From Bradyrhizobium diazoefficiens (GTDB lineage: Bacteria; Pseudomonadota; Alphaproteobacteria; Rhizobiales; Xanthobacteraceae), in contig NZ_CP067102.1 in the NCBI RefSeq assembly GCF_016616885.1, positions 3,004,501 through 3,068,500 of the forward strand: a DNA stretch of 64,000 bases, in the 5' to 3' direction. Of this stretch, positions 1 through 7,285 are shown piece by piece; positions within the stretch are counted from its first letter, which is position 1; each line of letters begins with the position of its first letter. The translations under genes and the position numbers were made by a program. The notes beneath the pieces were generated by a model that worked only from the letters and a program-made list of their open reading frames with translations, had not been told where the DNA came from and ran no database searches.

Positions 1-669
1 CAGGTGCTGGAACAGGATGTCGCTGAGCTCGCTGGCGGCGCGGCGGCGCAGTGCGTCGAGGATCGCCTCGTGCTCGCGCATTGCCTCCGCCCAGCGCTGC
101 CGCTTGCGGGCGAAATTGGCGGAGTAGCGGACGCGGCGAATGCGGCCGGCGAAATTCGCGTAGGCGGTCTTCAGCGTCTCGTTGCGCGCTGCCGCGACGA
201 TGCTCTCGTGGATGCGCTGGTTGGCCTGGAAATAGCCGTGCATGTCGCGATGTAGATAATGGCCGTACATCTCGTAATGCAGCTGCTCGATCGCGGTGAT
301 TTCCTCATCTGTAATGGCCTCACAGGCGAGCCGTCCAGCCAGGCTCTCCAGTCCGGCCATCACGTCGAACAGCTCTTCCAGGTCGCGCTGGCTGAGCTGG
401 CGGATTCGGGCGCCGCGGTTGGGCAAAAGCTCGATCAGGCCCTCGGCCGCGAGCACCTTCAGCGCTTCGCGCAGGGGCGTGCGGGAGATGCCGAACATCT
501 CGCAGAGCTGGCGCTCGGGAACGCGGGCGCCGTCGGGAATGTTGCCTTCCACGACATAGTCGCGCAGCCGCAGCAGGACCTCGCCATGGAGCGAGGCCGC
601 CTCGCGGTCGCCGCCATTCGTGGCGGGCGGGACGATCGGGACCCCGGTGTCGGGAATCGTGGATTTCAT
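1..669 (-). CDS. GntR-family transcriptional regulator, FCD (FadR/VanR) type; partial, runs off the left edge
   Basis: Reading leftward from the ATG at 669, 223 codons stay open to the window edge, so the C-terminus is missing. Residues about 28-92 form a winged helix-turn-helix typical of GntR proteins (VPERQLCEMFGISRTPLREA, then LAAEGLIELLPNRGARI). The rest is helical and FCD-like, with His/Asp-rich segments such as HYEMYGHYLHRDMHGYF that could supply the usual metal- or acid-binding pocket. It is divergent from the aminotransferase at 803 across a 133-bp spacer that holds a perfect inverted repeat, so it probably controls the catabolic genes to its right in response to a carboxylic acid. 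Family assignment is firm; the ligand and target are inferred. Confidence 0.9.
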   Translation of the reverse strand, partial: MKSTIPDTGVPIVPPATNGGDREAASLHGEVLLRLRDYVVEGNIPDGARVPERQLCEMFGISRTPLREALKVLAAEGLIELLPNRGARIRQLSQRDLEELFDVMAGLESLAGRLACEAITDEEITAIEQLHYEMYGHYLHRDMHGYFQANQRIHESIVAAARNETLKTAYANFAGRIRRVRYSANFARKRQRWAEAMREHEAILDALRRRAASELSDILFQHL

Positions 670-688
670 TTGCAGCACAATAGTTTGC

Positions 689-736
689 TCGATTGACCGC
701 GTCGACGTCCACAATCGAATACCAAATTTCGATTGT
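689..736. promoter_or_regulatory. Candidate GntR operator: perfect inverted repeat plus a third half-site
   Basis: In the divergent spacer, ACAATCGAA (711-719) and TTCGATTGT (728-736) are perfect 9-bp inverted arms separated by 8 bp. A third copy of the core, TCGATTG, lies at 689-695. The site sits between the divergent starts at 669 and 803, where a FadR/VanR-type regulator would be expected to bind and autoregulate. The repeat is seen directly; its role is inferred from position. Confidence 0.55.
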
Positions 737-802
737 AATGACAAAAAATGAATGCAAAATAGCTAGCAGAGCCGGCCAGAATCCGCCGATAGGGAGGTTT
801 TC

Positions 803-2005
803 ATGCATCAAGGACGCCATTTCCTTCAGATTCCGGGCCCCAGCCCGGTCCCCGAGCGCGTCCTGCGCGCCATGGACATGCCTGTCATCGACCACCGGAG
901 CGCGGAATTCGGTGAACTCGGTCGCACCGTGCTCGAAGGCAGCCAAAAGATTTTCCAGACCAAGGGTCCGGTCATCATCTTCCCCTCCTCAGGGACAGGG
1001 GCCTGGGAAGCCGCGATCGTCAACACGCTGTCGCCGGGCGACAAGGTGCTGATGGTCGAGACCGGCCATTTCGCCACGCTGTGGCGGCAGATGGCGGCCC
1101 GCTTCGGCATCGAGGTCGATTTCGTGCCGGGCGACTGGCGCCGTGGCGCCGACCCCGCTGTGGTGGAAGCAAAGCTCACCGAAGACAAGGCGCACGCGAT
1201 CAAGGCCGTCATGGTCGTGCACAACGAGACCTCGACCGGTGCGACCAGCCGCATCGCCGAGATCCGCGCCGCGGTCGATCGCACGGGCCATCCAGCGCTG
1301 CTGATGGTCGACACCATCTCCTCGCTCGGCTCGGTCGACTACCGCCACGACGAGTGGAAGGTCGACGTCAGCGTCAGCTGCTCGCAGAAAGGCTTCATGC
1401 TGCCGCCTGGTCTCGGCTTCAACGCGATCTCCGAGAAGGCGCGCGCGGCTGCCAAGACCAACAAGATGCCGCGCTCCTATTTCGACTGGGAGGAGATGCT
1501 CAAGCCGAACGCCAACGGCTTCTTCCCCTACACGCCGGCGACGAACCTGCTTTACGGCCTGCGCGAGGCGATCGCGATGCTGCTCGAGGAGGGGCTCGAC
1601 AACGTGTTCGCGCGGCATCAGCGGCTCGCCGCCGCAACGCGCGCCGCTGTCAATCATTGGGGGCTCGAAGTGCTCTGCCAGGAGCCGTCGGAATTCTCGC
1701 CGGTGCTGACCGCGGTCCTGATGCCGCCCGGCCATGACGCCGACCAGTTCCGCAAGATCGTGCTCGAGAATTACAACATGTCGCTCGGCTCCGGCCTCTC
1801 CAAGGTCGCCGGAAAGGTCTTCCGCATCGGCCATCTCGGCGAATGCAATGCGTTGACCTTGCTCGGCGCGCTCACCGGCGTGGAGATGGGCCTGTCGGTT
1901 GCCGGCGTGCCGCACCGCTCCGGCGGCGTCGACGTCGCGATGAAGCTGTTGGAGCAGCGTCCGCAGGGCAATGCATCGCCGCATCTCAAAGTGGTCGGCA
2001 CTTAA
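803..2005 (+). CDS. PLP-dependent class V aminotransferase, serine-glyoxylate/alanine-glyoxylate type (copy 1)
   Basis: A 400-residue fold-type I aminotransferase resembling serine-glyoxylate aminotransferase. It would move an amino group from serine, alanine or aspartate to glyoxylate or a similar keto acid in the cytosol. Visible features are the phosphate-binding SSGTG loop at residues 62-66, the cofactor Asp170 in LLMVDTISS, and the Schiff-base Lys196 in SCSQKGFMLPPG. The ATG at 803 has a strong ribosome site, AGGGAGG at 791-797. It is first in a rightward series (aminotransferase, MFS permease, second aminotransferase, crotonase-family gene, TctCBA) divergent from the GntR gene. The amino donor and acceptor cannot be read from sequence; the related beta-hydroxyaspartate-cycle enzyme BhcA is an alternative. 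Confidence 0.88.
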   Translation: MHQGRHFLQIPGPSPVPERVLRAMDMPVIDHRSAEFGELGRTVLEGSQKIFQTKGPVIIFPSSGTGAWEAAIVNTLSPGDKVLMVETGHFATLWRQMAARFGIEVDFVPGDWRRGADPAVVEAKLTEDKAHAIKAVMVVHNETSTGATSRIAEIRAAVDRTGHPALLMVDTISSLGSVDYRHDEWKVDVSVSCSQKGFMLPPGLGFNAISEKARAAAKTNKMPRSYFDWEEMLKPNANGFFPYTPATNLLYGLREAIAMLLEEGLDNVFARHQRLAAATRAAVNHWGLEVLCQEPSEFSPVLTAVLMPPGHDADQFRKIVLENYNMSLGSGLSKVAGKVFRIGHLGECNALTLLGALTGVEMGLSVAGVPHRSGGVDVAMKLLEQRPQGNASPHLKVVGT

Positions 2006-2057
2006 TCCGCGCGGGACACGCGGGCTGACAATCACAAAAGCGATCACGAGGGTGGAG

Positions 2058-3341
2058 ATGGGAATTCGGTTCAAGGCCACGCATGTGGTGCTGGCGATGC
2101 TCTGCGCGATGTATTTCATCACCTATGTCGACCGGGTGAACATCGGCACCGCGGCAAGCGAGATCCAGAAGGAACTGGGTCTGTCGAACACCCAGCTTGG
2201 CCTCGTCTTCTCCGCCTTCGCCTATCCCTATCTCTTGTTCCAGGTGATCGGCGGCTGGGTCGGCGATCGCTTCGGCCCGCGCAAGACGCTGTTCTGGTGC
2301 GGCATGATCTGGGCGGTGGCGACCATCTCGACCGGCTTCGTCAATAGTCTCGGCGCGCTGTTCGTCGCGCGCTTCGCGCTCGGCTTCGGCGAAGGCGCGA
2401 CGTTCCCGACTGCGACGCGCGCGATGCAATACTGGACGCCGGCGAACCGCCGCGGCTTTGCGCAAGGCCTGACCCATTCCTTTGCCCGGCTCGGCAATGC
2501 GGTGACGCCGCCGGTAGTGGCGCTCCTGATCCTCTGGCTGACCTGGCGCGGCGCCTTCGTCGTGCTCGGCTTCGTCAGCCTCGTCTGGGGCGTGATCTGG
2601 GTCTGGTACTTCCGCAACGAGCCGAAGGAGCACGCTTCCATCACCGAGGCCGAACTCGCCACATTGCCGCCGCGCCCGACCGGCGAACGGCCGCGCGTGC
2701 CGTGGCGGCCGCTGTTCGGGCGGATGTGGCCGGTGACGCTGACCTATTTCTGCTACGGCTGGTGCCTGTGGCTCTATCTCAACTGGCTGCCGCTGTTCTT
2801 CAAGAACAACTACAATCTCGACATCAAGAACTCGGCGCTGTTCGCCTCCGGCGTCTTCTTCGCCGGCGTGATTGGCGACAGCGTCGGCGGCGTGATCTCG
2901 GACAAGATCCTCGACCGCACCGGCAATGTCCGCCTGGCGCGGCTCAGCGTCACCGTTGCGGGATTTACGGGCGCGCTGCTCTCGCTGTTCCCGATCCTGT
3001 TCGTCCACGACATCACGATCGTCGCGCTGTGCCTGTCGGCCGGCTTCTTCTGTGCCGAACTGGTGATCGGCCCGATGTGGTCGATCCCGATGGACATCGC
3101 CCCGAAATATTCGGGGACCGCGTCGGGCCTCATGAACACCGGTTCGGCCTTTGCCGCCATCGTCTCCCCGCTGGTCGCCGGCTTCGTGATCGACGCGACC
3201 GGAAACTGGTACCTGCCGTTCCTGATGTCGATGGGACTGCTGCTACTCGGCGGCTTTTCCGCCTTCCTGATGCACCCGGAGCGCCCGTTCACGGACGTCG
3301 ACGGGCGGGTGCCGTCCGGCAAGGTGATGGCCGCGGAGTAG
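2058..3341 (+). CDS. MFS permease, anion:cation symporter (ACS)-like family
   Basis: A 427-residue major facilitator with about 12 hydrophobic segments. The N-terminal TYVDRVNIGTAASEIQ segment and the loop-2 signature GGWVGDRFGPRKTL are typical of ACS-family carriers of organic acid anions (sugar acids, phthalate, tartrate). I chose ATG 2058 because GAGGGTGGA lies just upstream at 2048-2056 and it gives the family-like start MGIRFKATHVV; the frame is open further upstream, but that would overlap the preceding gene's stop. Lying between two paralogous aminotransferases, it probably imports the substrate or an intermediate of the same pathway. Specificity is unknown. Confidence 0.85.
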   Translation: MGIRFKATHVVLAMLCAMYFITYVDRVNIGTAASEIQKELGLSNTQLGLVFSAFAYPYLLFQVIGGWVGDRFGPRKTLFWCGMIWAVATISTGFVNSLGALFVARFALGFGEGATFPTATRAMQYWTPANRRGFAQGLTHSFARLGNAVTPPVVALLILWLTWRGAFVVLGFVSLVWGVIWVWYFRNEPKEHASITEAELATLPPRPTGERPRVPWRPLFGRMWPVTLTYFCYGWCLWLYLNWLPLFFKNNYNLDIKNSALFASGVFFAGVIGDSVGGVISDKILDRTGNVRLARLSVTVAGFTGALLSLFPILFVHDITIVALCLSAGFFCAELVIGPMWSIPMDIAPKYSGTASGLMNTGSAFAAIVSPLVAGFVIDATGNWYLPFLMSMGLLLLGGFSAFLMHPERPFTDVDGRVPSGKVMAAE

Positions 3342-3456
3342 GGGCGGCGGAGGGTCCCCGGTTATGCATGGAAGTCGTCCTTTGGAGAGGGGACAAGCCG
3401 GTCAAATGGTGCTATTCGGCGGCCATCAAAACAAGGCTAGACCGGGAAGGACGCCT

Positions 3457-4656
3457 ATGACCGTGCATACTGGAAGGCATTTTCTCCAGATTCCAGGACC
3501 GACCAACGTGCCTGACCGCGTGCTGCGGGCGATGGACATGCCGACGCTGGACCATCGCGGTCCGGAGTTCGCCGAGCTCGGTTTTGCGGTGTTGGCCTCG
3601 ATGCAGCGGGTGTTCCGCACCAAGCAGCCGGTGATCATCTTCCCCTCATCCGGCACCGGTGCCTGGGAAGCGGCGATGGTCAACGTGTTCGCGCCCGGCG
3701 ACAAGATTTTGATGTGCGAGACCGGCCAGTTCGCCGTGTTGTGGCGCGGCATCGCCGAGAAGTTCAAGCTCGACGTCGACTTCATCCCGAGCGACTGGCG
3801 CCATGGCGCCGACCTCACCGAGATCGAGAAGCGCCTGGCCGCCGACAAGCAGCACGCGATCAAGGCGGTCTGCGTCGTCCACAACGAGACCTCGACCGGC
3901 TGCGTGACGCCGCCGCTCGACGTGCGCAAGCTGCTCGACCGCGTCAAGCATCCGGCGCTCCTGATGGTCGACACCATCTCGGGCCTCGGCTCGATGGAAT
4001 ATGAGCACGACGCCTGGGGCATCGACGTCTCGGTCGCCGGCTCGCAGAAGGGCCTGATGCTGCCGCCCGGCCTCGGCTTCAACGCCGTCTCGGAGAAGGC
4101 GCTTGCCGTCGCCAAAGCCAATCCCGGCATGCGCTCCTATTGGGACTGGCAGGAAGTCATCTCCTTCAACAAGCTCGGCACCTTCCCCTATACGCCCGCG
4201 ACCAATCTGCTCTACGGCCTGCGCGAAGCGGTCAAGATGCTGGAAGAGGAAGGGCTGGAGAACGTCTGGTCCCGCCACAAGCGTCACAGCGCGGCGACGC
4301 GCGCGGCGGCCAAGGTCTGGGGCCTGGAGACGCAGTGCGTCGATCCGGCCGCGCATTCGCCGGCACTGACCGGCGTGCGCGTGCCTGACGGACACGACGC
4401 CGACGCCTTTCGCAAGGTGGTGCTGGAAAACTTCGACATGTCGCTCGGCACCGGCCTGAACAAGGTCAAGGGCAAGGTGTTCCGCATCGGCCATATCGGT
4501 CACTTCAATGATCTGATGCTGATGGGCACGCTCGCCGGCGTCGAGATGGGGCTGGATCTTGCTAAGATTCCGCACCGGAGCGGCGGCGTGCTGGCGGCCA
4601 TGGACGTCCTGAAGGGACGCGACGTGGTGCCGATGACGAAGGCTCAGGTGGCCTGA
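3457..4656 (+). CDS. PLP-dependent class V aminotransferase, serine-glyoxylate type (copy 2)
   Basis: A 399-residue paralogue of the protein at 803-2005. It shares the opening HFLQIPGP, the SSGTGAWEA phosphate loop, VVHNETSTG, LLMVDTIS and the Schiff-base lysine (Lys198 in AGSQKGLMLPPG). The ATG at 3457 follows GGGAAGG; an in-frame upstream extension exists but is not family-like. The two copies differ around the active-site loop (SCSQKGF against AGSQKGL) and in the segment after NETSTG, so they may prefer different donors or acceptors. It ends 23 bp before the crotonase-family gene. Retention of both copies in one unit suggests two transamination steps, which is inference. Confidence 0.88.
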   Translation: MTVHTGRHFLQIPGPTNVPDRVLRAMDMPTLDHRGPEFAELGFAVLASMQRVFRTKQPVIIFPSSGTGAWEAAMVNVFAPGDKILMCETGQFAVLWRGIAEKFKLDVDFIPSDWRHGADLTEIEKRLAADKQHAIKAVCVVHNETSTGCVTPPLDVRKLLDRVKHPALLMVDTISGLGSMEYEHDAWGIDVSVAGSQKGLMLPPGLGFNAVSEKALAVAKANPGMRSYWDWQEVISFNKLGTFPYTPATNLLYGLREAVKMLEEEGLENVWSRHKRHSAATRAAAKVWGLETQCVDPAAHSPALTGVRVPDGHDADAFRKVVLENFDMSLGTGLNKVKGKVFRIGHIGHFNDLMLMGTLAGVEMGLDLAKIPHRSGGVLAAMDVLKGRDVVPMTKAQVA

Positions 4657-4679
4657 ACGAACTGGAAAGTGAGCGCGCG

Positions 4680-5477
4680 ATGAACGCACCGACGACTGCT
4701 AACGAAGACCTGCTCTACTCCGTCACGGACGGCATCGCGCGGATCACCTTCAACCGCCCGCAGGCGCGCAACGCCATGACCTTTGCCATGTATGACCGTA
4801 TGGCGGAGATCTGCACCGAGATCAACGCAGACCGGTCGATCAAGGCGCTGATCCTCACCGGCGCCGGCGACAAGGCGTTTGCCTCCGGCACCGACATCTC
4901 GCAATTCCGCGCGTTCAAAACTGCACAGGACGCGCTCGACTACGAGGCGCGGATCGACCGCGTGCTCGGCACGCTCGAGCAGTGCCGCGTGCCGGTGATT
5001 GCGGCGATCGCAGGCGCCTGCACCGGCGGCGGCGCCGGCATCGCCGCCTGCTGCGATCTCCGCATAGGCACCGAGACGACGCGCATGGGCTTCCCGATCG
5101 CGCGCACGCTCGGCAACTGTCTGTCGATGTCGAACATCAGCCGCGTCGTGTCGCTTGTGGGTCCCGCCCGCACCAAGGATCTGATCTTCAGGGCGCGCCT
5201 GATCGAGGCGCAGGAAGCGCTGTCGCTCGGCCTGCTGACCGAAATCGTACCCGACGTCGAGACGCTGCAGCGCCGCGCCGACGAAACCGCAAAGCTCGTC
5301 GCGAGCCACGCTCCGCTGACGCTCGAAACGACCAAGGAATCGGTCCGCCGCATCCGCCCCACGCTGTCGCGCGAACAGGGCGAGGACCTGATCCTCAAGG
5401 CCTATATGAGCGAAGATTTCCGCGAGGGCATGGACGCCTTCCTCAACAAGCGCGCGCCGAACTGGAAGGGCAAGTAG
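4680..5477 (+). CDS. Enoyl-CoA hydratase/isomerase (crotonase) family protein lacking both canonical glutamates
   Basis: A 265-residue crotonase-fold protein. The CoA-binding segment NRPQARNAM, the oxyanion-loop region FASGTDISQF and the AGACTGGGAGIAACCDLRIG motif are clear. In classical enoyl-CoA hydratase, catalytic glutamates follow the GGG motif and lie in the downstream FGQPE segment. Here those positions appear to be Gly120 and about Ala141. The protein may therefore be a lyase, isomerase, dehalogenase or thioesterase-like member rather than a hydratase. Co-location with a family III CoA-transferase at 8825 supports a CoA-ester substrate. The alignment was by eye, so the loss of Glu141 is less sure than that of Glu120. 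Confidence 0.85.
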   Translation: MNAPTTANEDLLYSVTDGIARITFNRPQARNAMTFAMYDRMAEICTEINADRSIKALILTGAGDKAFASGTDISQFRAFKTAQDALDYEARIDRVLGTLEQCRVPVIAAIAGACTGGGAGIAACCDLRIGTETTRMGFPIARTLGNCLSMSNISRVVSLVGPARTKDLIFRARLIEAQEALSLGLLTEIVPDVETLQRRADETAKLVASHAPLTLETTKESVRRIRPTLSREQGEDLILKAYMSEDFREGMDAFLNKRAPNWKGK

Positions 5478-5609
5478 CGCGGGCTTCGTCAGCCGAAAGT
5501 CATATGCGGCGCAATGTCCGCCTGCTTGAACTCGCGATCTTTAGTCCGCACAATGCAGCGATAGATTTCCCGGCATCACAAAGCCAATAATAACCAGGGG
5601 ACGAAACTC

Positions 5610-6596
5610 GTGCGAATTCCAGTGAAAGCCGTTGGAGCCGCAACGGCCTTGTTGTTGAGCGCGCCGGCCTTTGCCGGCTGGGAGCCCACCAAACCCGTCG
5701 AGATCGTCGTGGCGGCAGGCGCGGGTGGCGCCTCCGACCAGATGGCGCGGATGATGCAGGCCGCGATCCAGAAGAACAATCTGATGAAGCAGCCGATGGT
5801 GGTCTCGCTCAAGGGCGGCGCGTCAGGAGCGGAAGCGCTGATGTACATGAAATCCAGCGAGGGCGATCCGAACAAGGTGCTGATCGCCTATTCACTGATC
5901 TACATGCTGCCGCTGTCGGCCAAGATCCCGTTCAACTGGCGCGAACTGACCCCGGTCTCGGTGATCGCGCTCGACCAGTTCGTGCTGTGGGACAACAGCG
6001 CCGGCCCCAAGACGGTGAAGGAATTCGTTGCGGCCGCGAAGGCTGCAGCCGCGCCGTTCAAGATGGGCGGCACCGGCTCCAAGCGCGAGGATCACGTGCT
6101 GACCGTCTTCCTCGAGCAGAAGACCGGCGCGAAATTCTCCTACCTGCCGTACAAGTCCGGCGGCGAGGCCGCGACCCAGCTGGTCGGCAACCACACCGAA
6201 TCCAACGTCAACAACCCCTCTGAAAATCTCGAAGTCTGGCGGGCCGGCCAGGTGCGTCCGCTCTGCGTGTTCGACAAGGAGCGCATCGCCTACACCAGCA
6301 AGGTGACCGACACGCAGTCCTGGGCCGACATCCCGACCTGCAAGGAGGAGGGCGTCGACATCCAGTATCTGATGCTGCGTGCGGTGTTCCTGCCCGGCAA
6401 GGTCACGCCGGAGCAGCAGGCGTTCTATGTCGAGCTGTTCCACAAGGTGACGCAGACCGCCGAATACAGGGACTACATGGAAAAGCAGGCGTTGAAGCCG
6501 ATCTTCCTCACCGGCAAGGACATGGTGCAATTCCTCGAAGAGGACGATGCCATCAACAAATCGCTGATGACGGAAGCCGGATTCGTCGCGAAGTGA
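5610..6596 (+). CDS. tctC: Tripartite tricarboxylate transporter substrate-binding protein (TctC/Bug family)
   Basis: A 328-residue periplasmic binding protein. It starts with GTG at 5610 (AGGGG upstream at about 5596-5600) and has a signal peptide of about 22 residues ending AFA before GWEPTK. VEIVVAAGAGGASDQMARM is the conserved N-terminal segment of TctC/Bug proteins. It should capture a carboxylate and deliver it to TctAB, encoded downstream. A 135-bp spacer with two hairpins separates it from tctB, which would allow the binding protein to accumulate at higher levels than the membrane subunits. Substrate unknown. Confidence 0.88.
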   Translation: MRIPVKAVGAATALLLSAPAFAGWEPTKPVEIVVAAGAGGASDQMARMMQAAIQKNNLMKQPMVVSLKGGASGAEALMYMKSSEGDPNKVLIAYSLIYMLPLSAKIPFNWRELTPVSVIALDQFVLWDNSAGPKTVKEFVAAAKAAAAPFKMGGTGSKREDHVLTVFLEQKTGAKFSYLPYKSGGEAATQLVGNHTESNVNNPSENLEVWRAGQVRPLCVFDKERIAYTSKVTDTQSWADIPTCKEEGVDIQYLMLRAVFLPGKVTPEQQAFYVELFHKVTQTAEYRDYMEKQALKPIFLTGKDMVQFLEEDDAINKSLMTEAGFVAK

Positions 6597-6610
6597 TCAC
6601 GCCTCCCACG

Positions 6611-6705
6611 GGATGCCCCGCGAAGGCGGGGCATCCAGTAGGTCGCAGCTTATCCGTATTCCTCGCCCGTCTCTGAATACTTGATCATCCGCCTTCGCAG
6701 ATGAT
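6611..6705 (+). repeat. Two palindromic hairpins in the tctC-tctB spacer (REP-like / mRNA-stabilising)
   Basis: GGATGCCCCGC (6611-6621) and GCGGGGCATCC (6626-6636) form a perfect 11-bp stem with a GAAG loop. A second imperfect hairpin, ATCATCCGC (6684-6692) with GCAGATGAT (6697-6705), has a CTTC loop and one mismatch. Neither is followed by a T-run, so they look more like REP-type or RNA-protecting structures than intrinsic terminators. Their place between binding protein and membrane genes fits differential expression. The structures are seen; the role is inferred. Confidence 0.6.
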
Positions 6706-6731
6706 GACAGCGCAAGTTGACTTGACAGCTT

Positions 6732-7274
6732 ATGTCCCAAACCGATCTTGAAATCGTCGTCGACGATCCGACCGCGCCTGAGGAAAACTCTCCCTCCGTC
6801 ACGAGTTCGGGCACGATCGAAATCATCGTCTGCCTGCTGCTGCTCGCGCTCGCGGCCATCCTCGGCTATGACAATTGGCGAACCGGCGCCTCCTGGGATT
6901 CGACCGGGCCTGAGCCCGGCTATTTTCCGTTCTATCTCTCCGTCATCCTCGCCGGCGGCAGCCTTTACGGCCTGATCGTCGCGCTGGTTGCGCGTCGCGG
7001 GGCCGCCGAGACCTTCGTCACGCGCGCGCAGGCGCGCCGCGTGATGGCGGTGTTCGTGCCGACGCTGCTGTTCTGCGTGGTGACGCAGTTCCTTGGCCTC
7101 TACGTCGCGAGCTTCCTGCTGATCGCGGGCTTCATGCGCCTCGTCGGCAAGATCGCGCTGTGGAAGTCGCTGCTCACCGCCTTCCTGTTCACGGCGATCA
7201 TGTTCGTCACTTTCGACGTCGCCTTCGACGTCATCATGCCGAAAGGGCCGCTCGAAGCGGCCTTCGGTTACTAG
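6732..7274 (+). CDS. tctB: Tripartite tricarboxylate transporter small membrane subunit TctB
   Basis: A 180-residue inner-membrane protein with four hydrophobic segments. The first follows an acidic N-terminus, and SWDSTGPEPGYFPFYLS carries the GPGYFP-like signature of the TctB family. ATG 6732 was chosen for family-like length. It ends 11 bp before tctA, so the two are surely cotranscribed and form the membrane unit served by the TctC protein upstream. Confidence 0.87.
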   Translation: MSQTDLEIVVDDPTAPEENSPSVTSSGTIEIIVCLLLLALAAILGYDNWRTGASWDSTGPEPGYFPFYLSVILAGGSLYGLIVALVARRGAAETFVTRAQARRVMAVFVPTLLFCVVTQFLGLYVASFLLIAGFMRLVGKIALWKSLLTAFLFTAIMFVTFDVAFDVIMPKGPLEAAFGY

Positions 7275-7285
7275 GCGGACCCGCG

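Noticed and set aside
989..2122. Long open frames on the strand opposite the first aminotransferase and similar antisense frames over tctA, gspE and rfbFG
   Set aside because: They are the usual high-GC shadows of strong sense genes, with no family motif or ribosome site.
6626..6640. Intrinsic terminator after tctC
   Set aside because: The stem is strong but no T-run follows, and tctB and tctA need transcription through it.
7160..7285. In-frame upstream extension of tctA
   Set aside because: It overlaps tctB in another frame and does not resemble the TctA N-terminus; ATG 7286 gives the family length.
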